Virus record (IMG/VR): IMGVR_UViG_3300030098_003204 | Location: 1 to 35,010 of that record | Direction: 5' to 3' (one strand) | DNA: 35,010 nucleotides | DNA from: a virus | In this document: in pieces, positions 21,819-29,386 of the stretch | Layout of the letters: every line of letters starts with the position of its first letter | Position numbering within the stretch: position 1 is the first letter of the stretch | Position numbers and translations under genes: made by a program | The notes under the pieces: model-generated | Seen by the model: only the letters and a program-made list of their open reading frames with translations | Databases searched by the model: none | What the model was told of the DNA's origin: nothing

Positions 21819-22382
21819 ATGCCCCCCAAATTTAGGCGCCCCGATCCCATCACTGCGCCAGAGGGCATCGGTGATCCGATAGCCGAGGGGATCGCCAATG
21901 CGCTGCGACCGCTCGACAGGGTCGCGACCGAGATGGACGAGCGATGGGGTGTAGATCGATTGGCGACATTGGTCAGCCCGGACACGGCATCGCGGTTTGG
22001 TTCCGCGAAAGCGAAACTCGATACGGCGATCCGCGACAACGATGCTGCTGCGGTTGCGAAGCGTGCGTCGGTGATGATCAGGGGCTGGCAGGCGATGGAT
22101 GCCGAAGCGACGGCAGCGGGTGCGGTTTGGTCAGATCCGCAGGCCTGGGTCTGGGTTGATGATAGAGACAAGCCGCACGCGTTCGTTCGCGACACTGCCG
22201 AGGCTGCGAGGTACGGCAAGGCGAACCCTGGGGTGACGGTTTGGACGATGGCCGAGGTCGTTCGCGTCGCGGCATCGTTCTCCGAGAAGCAGCGACAGTT
22301 GATCGCGGCGGTCAAGTCAGAGTTCCCCGGTGCCGCGGTGCGAAGTGCGGGTCCGGTGCCTGACGATGATATTCCATTTTGA
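21819..22382 (+). CDS. Conserved hypothetical phage protein (187 aa)
   Basis: The product is 187 residues. It has a Pro-rich start, then a helical part with MDERWGVDRLATLVSPDTASRF and ASVMIRGWQAMDAEATAAG, then DPQAWVWVDD and VTVWTMAEVVRVA. I associate this pattern with a hypothetical family common in alphaproteobacterial phages and prophages; its function is unknown. The C-terminus ends PDDDIPF, an acidic-hydrophobic tail like those of SSB-type proteins, which may bind a partner. GGGGGTGAGAG precedes the ATG. Two small DNA-binding genes follow. Confidence 0.75.
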   Translation: MPPKFRRPDPITAPEGIGDPIAEGIANALRPLDRVATEMDERWGVDRLATLVSPDTASRFGSAKAKLDTAIRDNDAAAVAKRASVMIRGWQAMDAEATAAGAVWSDPQAWVWVDDRDKPHAFVRDTAEAARYGKANPGVTVWTMAEVVRVAASFSEKQRQLIAAVKSEFPGAAVRSAGPVPDDDIPF

Positions 22383-22391
22383 GGTGACGCG

Positions 22392-22571
22392 ATGCCGACA
22401 TGGACGACAAAGCAAATCGAAGAGTTGAGCGAGGCGTACCGCAACGGCGACGACCTGCGAGCGCTCGCCGAGCGCTTCAACCGCTCGCCGAGCGCAATCG
22501 CTGTGCGGTTGCATCGATCTGGCGTCAAGCGTTGTCGCAAGTCACGGGGTCGCCGTGACTCCGACAGCTAA
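22392..22571 (+). CDS. GcrA/Myb-like HTH protein (59 aa)
   Basis: This short gene encodes 59 residues. WTTKQIEELSEAYRNGDDLR followed by ALAERFNRSPSAIAVRLHRSG has the trihelical layout of GcrA- and Myb/SANT-type DNA-binding proteins that start with a Trp and end in an AV-R-H-R-x-G recognition helix. The C-terminus is strongly basic (VKRCRKSRGRR). GcrA is a cell-cycle regulator in alphaproteobacteria, so a phage mimic acting on host or late promoters is possible. The gene starts nine bases after the previous stop with GAGGTGA upstream. Confidence 0.7.
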   Translation: MPTWTTKQIEELSEAYRNGDDLRALAERFNRSPSAIAVRLHRSGVKRCRKSRGRRDSDS

Positions 22572-22572
22572 G

Positions 22573-22971
22573 ATGGTTGTGCGAGAGCAGTGCCCCGACG
22601 TGGATGCGTTGGCGGGCTTGTTTTTTGAAGCCGCCGAAGTCGAGGCTCGGTTGCCGCGTGTGCTGCGTGATAAAATCAGGGCGTGCTGGCCTGACGCGCC
22701 TGACGATTGGCAGGCCTTTGGATGGCATGAGGTGCAAGCACCGCCGCGCCCAGCGACGCCGTCCGAGGTGACACGCTACGACCTTGCCTTGCAGATCACG
22801 CCGCTGGTGCCGGAGGATGACCGGCGGTTGATCTGGGCGGTTGCACACAGCGCCGTGAGGCGCGAGCGTGGGCCAGCGTGGCATAAGCTGGCGCGGATCA
22901 TCGGCCTGCACCCCAGCACGATCAAGCGGAGGTTCGAGAGCGCGATTATCGAACTTTATTACAAAATTTGA
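22573..22971 (+). CDS. DUF6362-like DNA-binding protein (132 aa)
   Basis: The product is 132 residues. It begins with a Val/Glu-rich helix, has an RLPRVLRDKIRACWPDAPD segment, and a C-terminal half with TRYDLALQITPLVPEDDRRL and a final HTH (WHKLARIIGLHPSTIKRRFE). This fits phage proteins of the DUF6362 type, seen near the end of early regions. A late-gene regulator is plausible because it is the last early gene before the terminase block. The ATG at 22573 lies one base after the previous stop; a GTG at 22555 is possible. Confidence 0.68.
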   Translation: MVVREQCPDVDALAGLFFEAAEVEARLPRVLRDKIRACWPDAPDDWQAFGWHEVQAPPRPATPSEVTRYDLALQITPLVPEDDRRLIWAVAHSAVRRERGPAWHKLARIIGLHPSTIKRRFESAIIELYYKI

Positions 22972-23100
22972 AAATAATGTAATTTTTGTGCTTACCAAGC
23001 TGACGAAAATCGGTTAAAAAAAACTACACTGCGGCGGACAGTGTGACCCACAATCATCACTACGAAGAGGCTGGGCTGGCAATTGCTGGCCCTGTAAGCA
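22972..23100 (+). promoter_or_regulatory. Gap before the terminase genes: likely late promoter region with palindrome
   Basis: This 129-bp gap is AT-rich at its start and has no gene. ACACTG-CGGCGGA-CAGTGT (23026-23044) is a perfect inverted repeat with six-base arms. Because it stands just upstream of the small terminase gene, it could be an operator, a late-promoter element or part of the packaging site. No convincing -35/-10 pair can be singled out; TTGAAA near 22969 is one option. Confidence 0.4.
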
Positions 23101-23598
23101 ATGGCACTTGCGAAGCGCAAAAAACCAAGAGTGCAGGCGGCGGCATTCAGGGAGATTTGCGAGCGGATATCGAAGGGCGAAGCGCTGCGCCCGATGTGCG
23201 AGACATCCGACAACCTGCCCAGTTGGTCAACGGTGCTGCGGTTTGTTCGTGAAAACGACGAAGCCTACAAGCGCTACCGGGAAGCGCGGCAGCTTCAGGC
23301 TGAAACGATGCGCGATCAGATACTGACGCTGGTCGAAGCCCCGTTGCCAGACAATCCCAAGCTGGCGATGGCAGAGGTGCAGCGGCGTCGGTTGGAATGC
23401 GACTACAAGGACAAGCACATCAGGCAGATGCAGCCGAGCGGTGTGCGTGACCGGGCCGAAGATAACGGCAACCAAGCGGGCGGCGAGATCACGATCAAGT
23501 GGGGCGGCGGATCAGACGCTGCGATGCCTGTCGTATCGCCGCCGAAAGAACCTGTAAAAGAGGCGCCGGTCTTGACCGCAATCGCGCGAGAAATCTAG
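23101..23598 (+). CDS. Terminase small subunit (165 aa)
   Basis: The product is 165 residues. The N-terminal 70 residues (REICERISKGEALRPMCETS then WSTVLRFVRENDEAYKRYREA) have the HTH pattern of Sf6-type small terminase subunits. The helix with MRDQILTLVEAP and MAEVQRRRLECDYKDKH is the oligomerisation part. The C-terminal 50 residues are a Gly/Pro-rich flexible tail that would contact the large subunit. It should recognise the packaging site. It precedes the large terminase but is separated from it by about 640 bases holding an attachment-like repeat, an HNH gene and a small gene. Confidence 0.82.
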   Translation: MALAKRKKPRVQAAAFREICERISKGEALRPMCETSDNLPSWSTVLRFVRENDEAYKRYREARQLQAETMRDQILTLVEAPLPDNPKLAMAEVQRRRLECDYKDKHIRQMQPSGVRDRAEDNGNQAGGEITIKWGGGSDAAMPVVSPPKEPVKEAPVLTAIAREI

Positions 23599-23637
23599 CG
23601 CAACATCGAGCCAATTGCATACCCCAAGGCTTGGTTT

Positions 23638-23711
23638 TCAGGTTGACAACCTGAAGGTCACGCTAATGATTTCAATAACTTAACCCCAGGTTGGAGCGTC
23701 AGCGGAGCGTT
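23638..23711 (+). repeat. Second attachment-like site upstream of the HNH gene
   Basis: From 23638, TTCAGG, a seven-base loop (TTGACAA) and CCTGAAGGTC copy the anticodon-arm layout of the attP core, where the loop is CTCATAA. GACAACCTGAAGGTCA (23645-23660) is identical to the right attP arm. TTGGAGCG at 23691 and CGGAGCGTT at 23703 repeat the tandem hexamers found in both attP arms. There is no T-arm or acceptor end, so it is not a tRNA copy. TTGACA in the loop could also be a -35 box. The whole gap 23599-23860 holds no other clear gene. Confidence 0.65.
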
Positions 23712-23860
23712 CGACCCGCGGCGCCCTTGATAGGGTCGTTGATTTTCTGGCGACCCCCCCCCACCCCCCAAGCGATTGGGGCGCCCTCTACTACACCTAT
23801 AAGGGGTGCGCAATTGAGGCTCTGCGGCTCTGCCGGTCTGCCAACTTCACGCAGGAAACA

Positions 23861-24079
23861 ATGCGAAATTACAAGCGCGAATATTCGAGTTACCACTCGA
23901 AACCAGAGCAAAAAAAGAACCGCGCCAGCCGCAACGCCGCCCGCCGCAGCCTTGCGAAATCGGGCCGAGTAACCAAGGGCGACGGCAAGGATGTCGATCA
24001 CCGCAACGGCAACCCTCGCGACAACCGCAGGAGCAATTTAAGCGTCATGTCCAGGTCAGCGAACCGCTCAAAAAAATGA
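23861..24079 (+). CDS. HNH endonuclease-like protein (72 aa)
   Basis: The product is 72 residues, very basic. It begins with MRNYKREYSSYHSKPEQKKN and has the core GDGKDVDHRNGNPRDNRRSN, with an Asp-His pair and Asn residues as in the HNH active site; the second His is replaced by Asn, as in HNN/HNH variants. Proteins of this form are common in alphaproteobacterial phages next to terminase genes, where HNH proteins may assist DNA cutting during packaging. AGGAAAC precedes the ATG at 23861. The frame stays open about 180 bases upstream without a start codon. The stop overlaps the next ATG. Confidence 0.78.
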   Translation: MRNYKREYSSYHSKPEQKKNRASRNAARRSLAKSGRVTKGDGKDVDHRNGNPRDNRRSNLSVMSRSANRSKK

Positions 24080-24240
24080 GTTATAGCGCGTTCTGCGTAC
24101 CCGACCCCCTTGGCGGTGTGCGCCTCGCTTTATTCTTCGAAGGTTTCGAGGATACCGACGACGCGCAGATGTTCCTGCGCGTCCTCATGGCTCCCTACGA
24201 GGACCCGCAATATTACGACGAAAGCGACACGGTGCATTGA
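24076..24240 (+). CDS. Small acidic protein between HNH and large terminase (54 aa)
   Basis: The product is 54 residues and acidic, beginning MSYSAFCVPDPLGGVRLALF and containing FEGFEDTDDAQMFLRVLMAP. It overlaps the HNH stop (ATGA) and its own stop overlaps the TTG start of the large terminase. Double coupling indicates real translation. No domain is recognised. It may be a packaging accessory or only a coupling ORF. Confidence 0.6.
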   Translation: MSYSAFCVPDPLGGVRLALFFEGFEDTDDAQMFLRVLMAPYEDPQYYDESDTVH

Positions 24241-25541
24241 GCGGCGTCATTGAGATTGCATATACGCCGCGCCCGCTGCAGCAGGAACTGCACGCGATGC
24301 TCGACCAAAACCGCTTCAACGTCCTAGTCATGCATCGCCGCTTCGGCAAGACCGTCTGCGCCGTCAACCATTTGATCAAGCGCGCCATCGAACTGTCGGC
24401 TGACACAACCAAGCCCAACCCGCGGCTGCACTATTTAAGCCCGACCTATCGGCAATCCAAGGCCGTCGCCTGGGACTACATAAAGTTGTTCACGGCATCG
24501 ATACCCGGCACCAAGTACCATGAAACGGAACTCCGCTGCGACCTGCCGATGGGCGCTCGCATCACGCTACTGGGCGCCGAAAACCCAGCAAGTATTCGAG
24601 GAATTTACAGCGATTTTGTCGTCATGGACGAGGTCGCAAATATGCCGGAATCCATATTCCCGGAGATAATCAGGCCAAGTCTAAGCGACCGCAAGGGCAG
24701 TTGCGCCTTCATCGGCACCCCCCAGGGCCACAATTATTTTCACGATTTATGGCAAGCCGCCGCCGACACCAAGGGCTGGGCGCGGAAGATGTACAAGGCC
24801 AGCGAGACCGGCATCGTAGACGATGACGAACTTGAAGCTGCTCGCGCTACAATGACCGAGGATCAGTACAACCAGGAATTTGAGTGCAGTTGGGTCGCGA
24901 ACGTCCCAGGCAGCGTTTACGGCAAAGAGTTGCAGACCGCCGACGACAAGGAACGCATCACCAGCGTGCCGCACCTACCGCAGCATCGTGTTGATACGTT
25001 CTGGGATTTGGGCATGCACGACTACACCGCGGTCTGGTTTGTGCAGCAGGTCGGTCGCGGCGAGGTCCACGTCATCGACTTCTACCAGAACCAGGGCGAG
25101 GGCTTGCCGCACTACGCAGCCGTGCTCCAGGAAAAGGGATATCTCTACGGCACGCATTACGGGCCTCACGATCTTGAGGTCAGAGAGATGGGCACCGGCA
25201 AGAGCCGCCGCGAGGCAGCTTACGATCTAGGTTTGACGTTCCGCGTCGTGCCCAGGCTTCCAATCGAAGACGGCATACATGCGGCCCGCATGCTGATACC
25301 GCGCTGCTTCTTTGACCGCGACAACTGCCGCGAGGGGCTGGAAGCGCTGCGGCATTACCACCGCAAGTACAACGAGCGGACGCGGCAATTCCGCGACGCC
25401 CCTGTCCACGATTGGTCATCACATGCAGCCGATGCCTTCCGCACTTGCGCCATCGGCCTCGAAACTGAATCGACATGGAACGGCACCCCCCCACAGAGGG
25501 ACGCAATGATGGACTACAACGTATTTGAAGGAGCCGCATAA
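24237..25541 (+). CDS. terL: Terminase large subunit (434 aa)
   Basis: The product is 434 residues and is the packaging motor. Walker A is HRRFGKT at 33-39, Walker B VVMDE at about 128-132, and a coupling motif IGTPQGHN at 159-166. The C-terminal nuclease domain begins with TFWDLGMHDYTAVW (Asp257), and WSSHAADAFRT near the end supplies the last acidic residue. It is shorter than most large terminases but all motifs are present. The start is a TTG overlapping the previous stop, probably translated by coupling. Next comes the small Pro-rich protein and the portal. Confidence 0.95.
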   Translation: MSGVIEIAYTPRPLQQELHAMLDQNRFNVLVMHRRFGKTVCAVNHLIKRAIELSADTTKPNPRLHYLSPTYRQSKAVAWDYIKLFTASIPGTKYHETELRCDLPMGARITLLGAENPASIRGIYSDFVVMDEVANMPESIFPEIIRPSLSDRKGSCAFIGTPQGHNYFHDLWQAAADTKGWARKMYKASETGIVDDDELEAARATMTEDQYNQEFECSWVANVPGSVYGKELQTADDKERITSVPHLPQHRVDTFWDLGMHDYTAVWFVQQVGRGEVHVIDFYQNQGEGLPHYAAVLQEKGYLYGTHYGPHDLEVREMGTGKSRREAAYDLGLTFRVVPRLPIEDGIHAARMLIPRCFFDRDNCREGLEALRHYHRKYNERTRQFRDAPVHDWSSHAADAFRTCAIGLETESTWNGTPPQRDAMMDYNVFEGAA

Positions 25542-25753
25542 TGGGCCTGTTTAGCGCTCCCAAACCGCCACCGCCGCCACCAGTGCCCCCCGTGCCCCCG
25601 GTCGCGCCGATCAAGCCTGCCGACACCAAGGCCGAGGACCGCGAACTGAAGCGGGTACAGCGCAAGCGCGGCACGGCTGCGGCCCGCGTTACCGGCGGTC
25701 AGGGCTTATTGACCGAAGCGCCGACAGCCAAGAAAACCCTGCTGGGCCAATAA
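25541..25753 (+). CDS. Pro-rich small protein before portal (70 aa)
   Basis: The product is 70 residues: MGLFSAPKPPPPPPVPP and more Pro/Val repeats, then a basic helical half with RELKRVQRKRGTAAARV and a GGQGLLTEAP end. Such Pro-rich proteins are often encoded next to the portal in podoviruses of marine and alphaproteobacterial hosts. Function is unknown; the RGTAAARVTGGQGLL segment resembles the C-terminal repeats found in other tail or head-adaptor small proteins. The start shares one base with the terminase stop. Confidence 0.65.
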   Translation: MGLFSAPKPPPPPPVPPVPPVAPIKPADTKAEDRELKRVQRKRGTAAARVTGGQGLLTEAPTAKKTLLGQ

Positions 25754-25757
25754 ATAA

Positions 25758-27395
25758 ATGGCTGACGACCCGAGAACCGCTTCGCTGCTGAAGCGGTACG
25801 CTACGCTTATGCAGCAGCGCCAGAACTGGGAGCAGCATTGGCAAGAGGTCGCTGATTATATCTGCCCCCGCAAGGCGGATATTACCAAGAAGCGCAGCGG
25901 CGGCGATAAGCGTAGTGAGTTGATTTTTGACGGCACCGCCATCCATGCGGCTGAACTGATGGCGGCATCGCTGCACGGCATGCTGACCAATCCCAGCACG
26001 CCCTGGTTTGATTTGCGTTACGCGAACGACGATCTGAACAGCGACGACGAAGCCAAGGAGTGGCTGGAATCCGCGACCGACGTTATGTACCAGCACATGG
26101 CGCGCAGCAATTTCGCGGAGCAAATCCACGAGTTGTACAGCGATCTGGTCGTCTTCGGCACCGGGGTGATCTTTACGGAAAACGATGGCGACGACGGCTT
26201 CCGGTTTTCCACGCGTCACATAGCCGAGTGCTATGTGTCAGAGAATGAAATGGGCCGCGTCGATACCGTGTTTCGGAAGTACAAGACGACAGCGCGCGCA
26301 GCGGTGCGGCAGTTCGGTGAGCAAAACGTCACGCAGCGAATTGCAAAGTTACAAACTGATGACATGTATGCCGAGATCGAACTGCTGCACGTCGTTATGC
26401 CGCGTGACGACCGCGATCCCCGTAAGTCGAATACTAAAAACATGCCCTGGGCTTCGATCTACATCGACCCCGATGAAAAGCAGATCATCGGCGAAAGCGG
26501 CTACGACGAATTGCCGTATTGCATCCCGCGGTTTTTGAAGGCGTCGTTTGAGATGGGCTACGGCAGAAGCCCTTCCATGACCGCGCTGCCCGACACCAAA
26601 ATGATCAACAAAATGTCCGAGGTTGTGATCCGCGCGGCACAGCTTCAGATGCACCCCCCGCTCATGGTGCCCGACGACGGCTTCATGCTGCCGGTGCGCA
26701 CGACCCCAGGCGGGCTGAACTTTTACCGATCAGGCACCCGCGACCGGATCGAACCGCTCAATATCGGCGCGAACAATCCGCTTGGCGAACACATGCTGGA
26801 ACAGCGTCGGCAGGCGATCCGCTCCGCGTTTTATGTCGATCAGTTGACGCTGGGCACTGGTCCGCAGATGACGGCCACGGAGGTCATCCAGCGCACCGAG
26901 GAAAAGATGCGTTTGCTAGGCCCGGTTCTGGGGCGCCTGCAGGCCGAGCTACTGCAGCCATTGATCAACAGGTGCTTCGCCATCTTAGCGCGCCAGAAGG
27001 CCTTTGTACCGGCCCCAGAGGCGCTGCAGGACGGCAACATCGATATCGAGTATGTCAGCCCCCTGGCGAAGGCACAGCGCTCCAGCGAGGTCCAGGGCGT
27101 GATGCAGATGACCGAATTCCTGTTGCCGCTGATGCAGGTCAATACGAGCATCGTCGATCACATCGACTTCGACGGGCTGGCGAAGCACATCATCAAGGTG
27201 ACCGGCACGCCTGCGACGGTTGTGCGCGGCGAGGGCGAGGTCGCCGACATCAGGCAGCAGCGCGCCGAGCAACAGCAGCAGCAGGCTGAACTCGTCCAGG
27301 CAAGTCAGGTTGCCGAAGCCGCTGGTAACGCAGCCCCTGCCCTTCGCGCGGTCGATGAAACGCAGCTTGACCTAGAGGCGTTGGCTGGCGCGTGA
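25758..27395 (+). CDS. Portal (head-tail connector) protein, podovirus type
   Basis: The product is 545 residues, the expected length for a T7-type connector. Familiar features include RQNWEQHWQEVADYICPRKAD near the N-terminus, HAAELMAASLHGMLTNPSTPWFDL, and the C-terminal MTATEVIQRTEEKMRLLGPVLGRLQ helix region, all typical of podovirus portals. The C-terminus (about 500-545) is Gln/Ala-rich. It forms the twelve-fold ring through which DNA enters. It sits between the large terminase and the scaffold gene as in T7-like phages. Its stop overlaps the next start. Confidence 0.95.
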   Translation: MADDPRTASLLKRYATLMQQRQNWEQHWQEVADYICPRKADITKKRSGGDKRSELIFDGTAIHAAELMAASLHGMLTNPSTPWFDLRYANDDLNSDDEAKEWLESATDVMYQHMARSNFAEQIHELYSDLVVFGTGVIFTENDGDDGFRFSTRHIAECYVSENEMGRVDTVFRKYKTTARAAVRQFGEQNVTQRIAKLQTDDMYAEIELLHVVMPRDDRDPRKSNTKNMPWASIYIDPDEKQIIGESGYDELPYCIPRFLKASFEMGYGRSPSMTALPDTKMINKMSEVVIRAAQLQMHPPLMVPDDGFMLPVRTTPGGLNFYRSGTRDRIEPLNIGANNPLGEHMLEQRRQAIRSAFYVDQLTLGTGPQMTATEVIQRTEEKMRLLGPVLGRLQAELLQPLINRCFAILARQKAFVPAPEALQDGNIDIEYVSPLAKAQRSSEVQGVMQMTEFLLPLMQVNTSIVDHIDFDGLAKHIIKVTGTPATVVRGEGEVADIRQQRAEQQQQQAELVQASQVAEAAGNAAPALRAVDETQLDLEALAGA

Positions 27396-27586
27396 ACCCC
27401 AAGGAATTAAAGCAGGCATACCGCTCGTTGCTTGAAACTGACGACGGCATCAAGGTGCTGCGCGACCTAGAACACCGCTTCGGCATGTATCGCACCAGCT
27501 ATGTGCCCAACAGCGACGAAACAATATTTCGCGAAGGCCAGCGCGACGTTGTGCTGTTCCTGCGATCAACTTTAAAGAAGGAGTAG
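27392..27586 (+). CDS. Bbp19-like small phage protein (64 aa)
   Basis: The product is 64 residues. It contains YRSLLETDDGIKVLRDLEHR followed by FGMYRTSYVPNSDETIFREG and QRDVVLFLRSTL, a pattern typical of the Bbp19-type small proteins found between portal and scaffold genes. Function is unknown, but the position suggests head assembly. It overlaps the portal stop by four bases and is followed after six bases by the scaffold gene. Confidence 0.78.
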   Translation: MNPKELKQAYRSLLETDDGIKVLRDLEHRFGMYRTSYVPNSDETIFREGQRDVVLFLRSTLKKE

Positions 27587-27592
27587 TTTTGC

Positions 27593-28384
27593 ATGGCTGA
27601 CGAACAGGTAGCGGATGTTCCGGCAGATGCCGGGGAGGCACCGTCTGACAATTGGCGCGATGCGTTACCCCCTGAATTAATGACTGACCCCTCGCTGCAG
27701 CACATCGGCAGCGTCGAGGCGATGGCGAAGAGTTACATCAACGCGCAGAAGATGGTTGGCGCGGACAAGGTCGCGGTCCCTGGAAACTGGGCGACCGACG
27801 AAGATTGGGCGCTTGTGTACAACAAGCTGGGACGCCCCGAAGCACCTGATGGCTACGAGTTAGAAGATACTGGCGAGTTTGCGGATTGGTTCCGCGGTGC
27901 CGCGCACGGCGCTGGCCTGTCGGATCGTCAGGCGCAGCAGTTGGCGGCAGCGTATGGCGAGTTTAACGCTTCCGCGACAGCGCAGACCGAGGAGCAGCTT
28001 GACGCGCGCCGCAACGAAGTCGAAACCGAATTGCGGCAGGAATTTGGCGGTCAGTACGATGCGAAAATGGCGCGCACCAACGATCTGCTGAAGGAATTTG
28101 GCGCACCCGATCTGACCGAATTAACGATGTCAGACGGCACAGCTCTTGGCGATAACCCTGATTTGATCAGGTTTATGGTAAAGATGAGCGACTATATTGC
28201 GGAACAAGTCAGCGAAGATGGGCTTGCAGGACGCGATAGCCGCCCCACATTAAGCGACAGTGATTTGCAAAACCGCGTCAGTGAATTGACGGCAAAGAAC
28301 TCGCCATATTGGGAAAAGCAGCACCCTGATCACGACCGCATCGTGGAAGAGGTGCTGCAGTTACGCGAACAAATTTTCGGTTAA
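27593..28384 (+). CDS. Scaffold / capsid assembly protein (263 aa)
   Basis: The product is 263 residues, acidic and helical. The N-terminus is Ala/Pro/Asp-rich (DEQVADVPADAGEAPSDNWR), and the middle contains PGNWATDEDWALVYNKLGRPEAP, a motif common in podovirus scaffold proteins. A long helix with TEEQLDARRNEVETELRQEF follows. It should guide capsid assembly and be absent from the finished virion. It lies directly before the major capsid gene, separated from it by a structured 132-bp leader. GGAG at about 27580 precedes the ATG. Confidence 0.87.
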   Translation: MADEQVADVPADAGEAPSDNWRDALPPELMTDPSLQHIGSVEAMAKSYINAQKMVGADKVAVPGNWATDEDWALVYNKLGRPEAPDGYELEDTGEFADWFRGAAHGAGLSDRQAQQLAAAYGEFNASATAQTEEQLDARRNEVETELRQEFGGQYDAKMARTNDLLKEFGAPDLTELTMSDGTALGDNPDLIRFMVKMSDYIAEQVSEDGLAGRDSRPTLSDSDLQNRVSELTAKNSPYWEKQHPDHDRIVEEVLQLREQIFG

Positions 28385-28516
28385 GTCTACGGACAAGCAA
28401 CCGCCCCGTAGCGCAAGCCTGTGAGTCAGGCAGAGTGACGACTATATCGTAAGTAGGCCGGGCATAGCCCGATAACCCACGCACTTAACCTTGAAACCTG
28501 TAGGAGCATTTGAGTT
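28385..28516 (+). promoter_or_regulatory. Structured leader of the capsid gene
   Basis: This 132-bp gap has three possible hairpins in a row: CTACGG/CCGTAG (28387-28411), GCCTG/CAGGC (28417-28431) and CGGGC/GCCCG (28459-28471). None has a T-run, so they are not terminators. A GTAGGAGC ribosome-binding site precedes the ATG at 28517. The leader may stabilise the capsid mRNA, be an RNase processing point, or include a promoter for high capsid expression. Confidence 0.5.
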
Positions 28517-29374
28517 ATGAGCACTCAAATTACTACGGCGTTTGTTAACCAGTTTAGTGCAAACGTCGCTATGCTTTCGCAGCAAATGGGATCAAAGCTG
28601 CGAAGTGCCGTTGATGTGGAAAGCGTCACCGGCGAGAAGGCCTATTTCGATCAGGTAGGTAGTGTTGCCGCCATAGCGAGAGCTAGCCGGCACCAGGACA
28701 CACCCCTAGTTGAAACCCCCCACAGTCGTCGTCAGGTTAGCCTTACCACTTACGAATGGGCTGATCTGGTTGACGATTCTGACCGGGTTCGCATGTTGGC
28801 CGATCCCACCAGCAGTTATGCTCGCGCAGCCGCGGCGGCGATGGGCAGGGCGCAGGATGACGTTATCATCTCTGCAATGGGCGGCACGGCTAAGACCGGG
28901 AAAGAGGGTGCAACCAGCACCACTTTTGCGGCTGGTCAAAAGATTGCCCACGGGTCAGCAGGTCTTACAATTGCAAAGCTGGTATCGGCAAAGAAATTGC
29001 TCGATGCCAATGATGTCGATCCATCCATTAAGCGTTACATCGTTGTTTCGCCGGAACAGATCGAAGACCTGTTAAACAACACGACCGTAACTTCTTCTGA
29101 TTTTAACACCGTCAAGGCGTTAAGTCAGGGGGACATCTCTTCCTTTGTCGGCTTCGAATTTATCGTATCGAACCGCCTCAAAGACGATGGAACTTCGCGC
29201 CTTTGTTACGCATGGGCGCAGGACGGTCTGAAGATGGCTATTGGCAAAGATGTCATGGCTAAGATCGACGAACGCGCCGACAAATCTTATTCTACGCAGG
29301 TCTATTACTGCGCCACCTTCGGGGCGACCCGAATGGAGGAGAATAAGGTCGTCGAAATCGCGTGCAACGAGTAG
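28517..29374 (+). CDS. Major capsid protein (285 aa)
   Basis: The product is 285 residues, starting MSTQITTAFVNQFSANVAML, with GEKAYFDQVGSVAAIARASR, HQDTPLVETPHSRRQVSL and TYEWADLVDDSDRVRML, a sequence pattern typical of HK97-fold coats of podoviruses in this group. It has the helical spine (ATVAKLVSAKKLLDANDV-like region near 150-175) and ends ARMEENKVVEIAC-type beta strand. It follows the scaffold gene and is preceded by a strong ribosome-binding site. A smaller protein of similar expression level follows. Confidence 0.92.
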   Translation: MSTQITTAFVNQFSANVAMLSQQMGSKLRSAVDVESVTGEKAYFDQVGSVAAIARASRHQDTPLVETPHSRRQVSLTTYEWADLVDDSDRVRMLADPTSSYARAAAAAMGRAQDDVIISAMGGTAKTGKEGATSTTFAAGQKIAHGSAGLTIAKLVSAKKLLDANDVDPSIKRYIVVSPEQIEDLLNNTTVTSSDFNTVKALSQGDISSFVGFEFIVSNRLKDDGTSRLCYAWAQDGLKMAIGKDVMAKIDERADKSYSTQVYYCATFGATRMEENKVVEIACNE

Positions 29375-29386
29375 GAGGGCTGAGCT

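Noticed and set aside
21734-22540. Minus-strand open frame of 268 codons opposite the 187-residue gene and GcrA-like gene
   Set aside because: Plus-strand genes have start signals and family patterns; the antisense frame is Ser/Arg/Pro-rich shadow sequence that also crosses the G/C tracts.
23638-23662. A tRNA-Val(GAC) fragment, because the loop reads TTGACAA
   Set aside because: Only an anticodon-arm-like hairpin is present, with no T-arm or acceptor end, and the flanks match attP arms instead.
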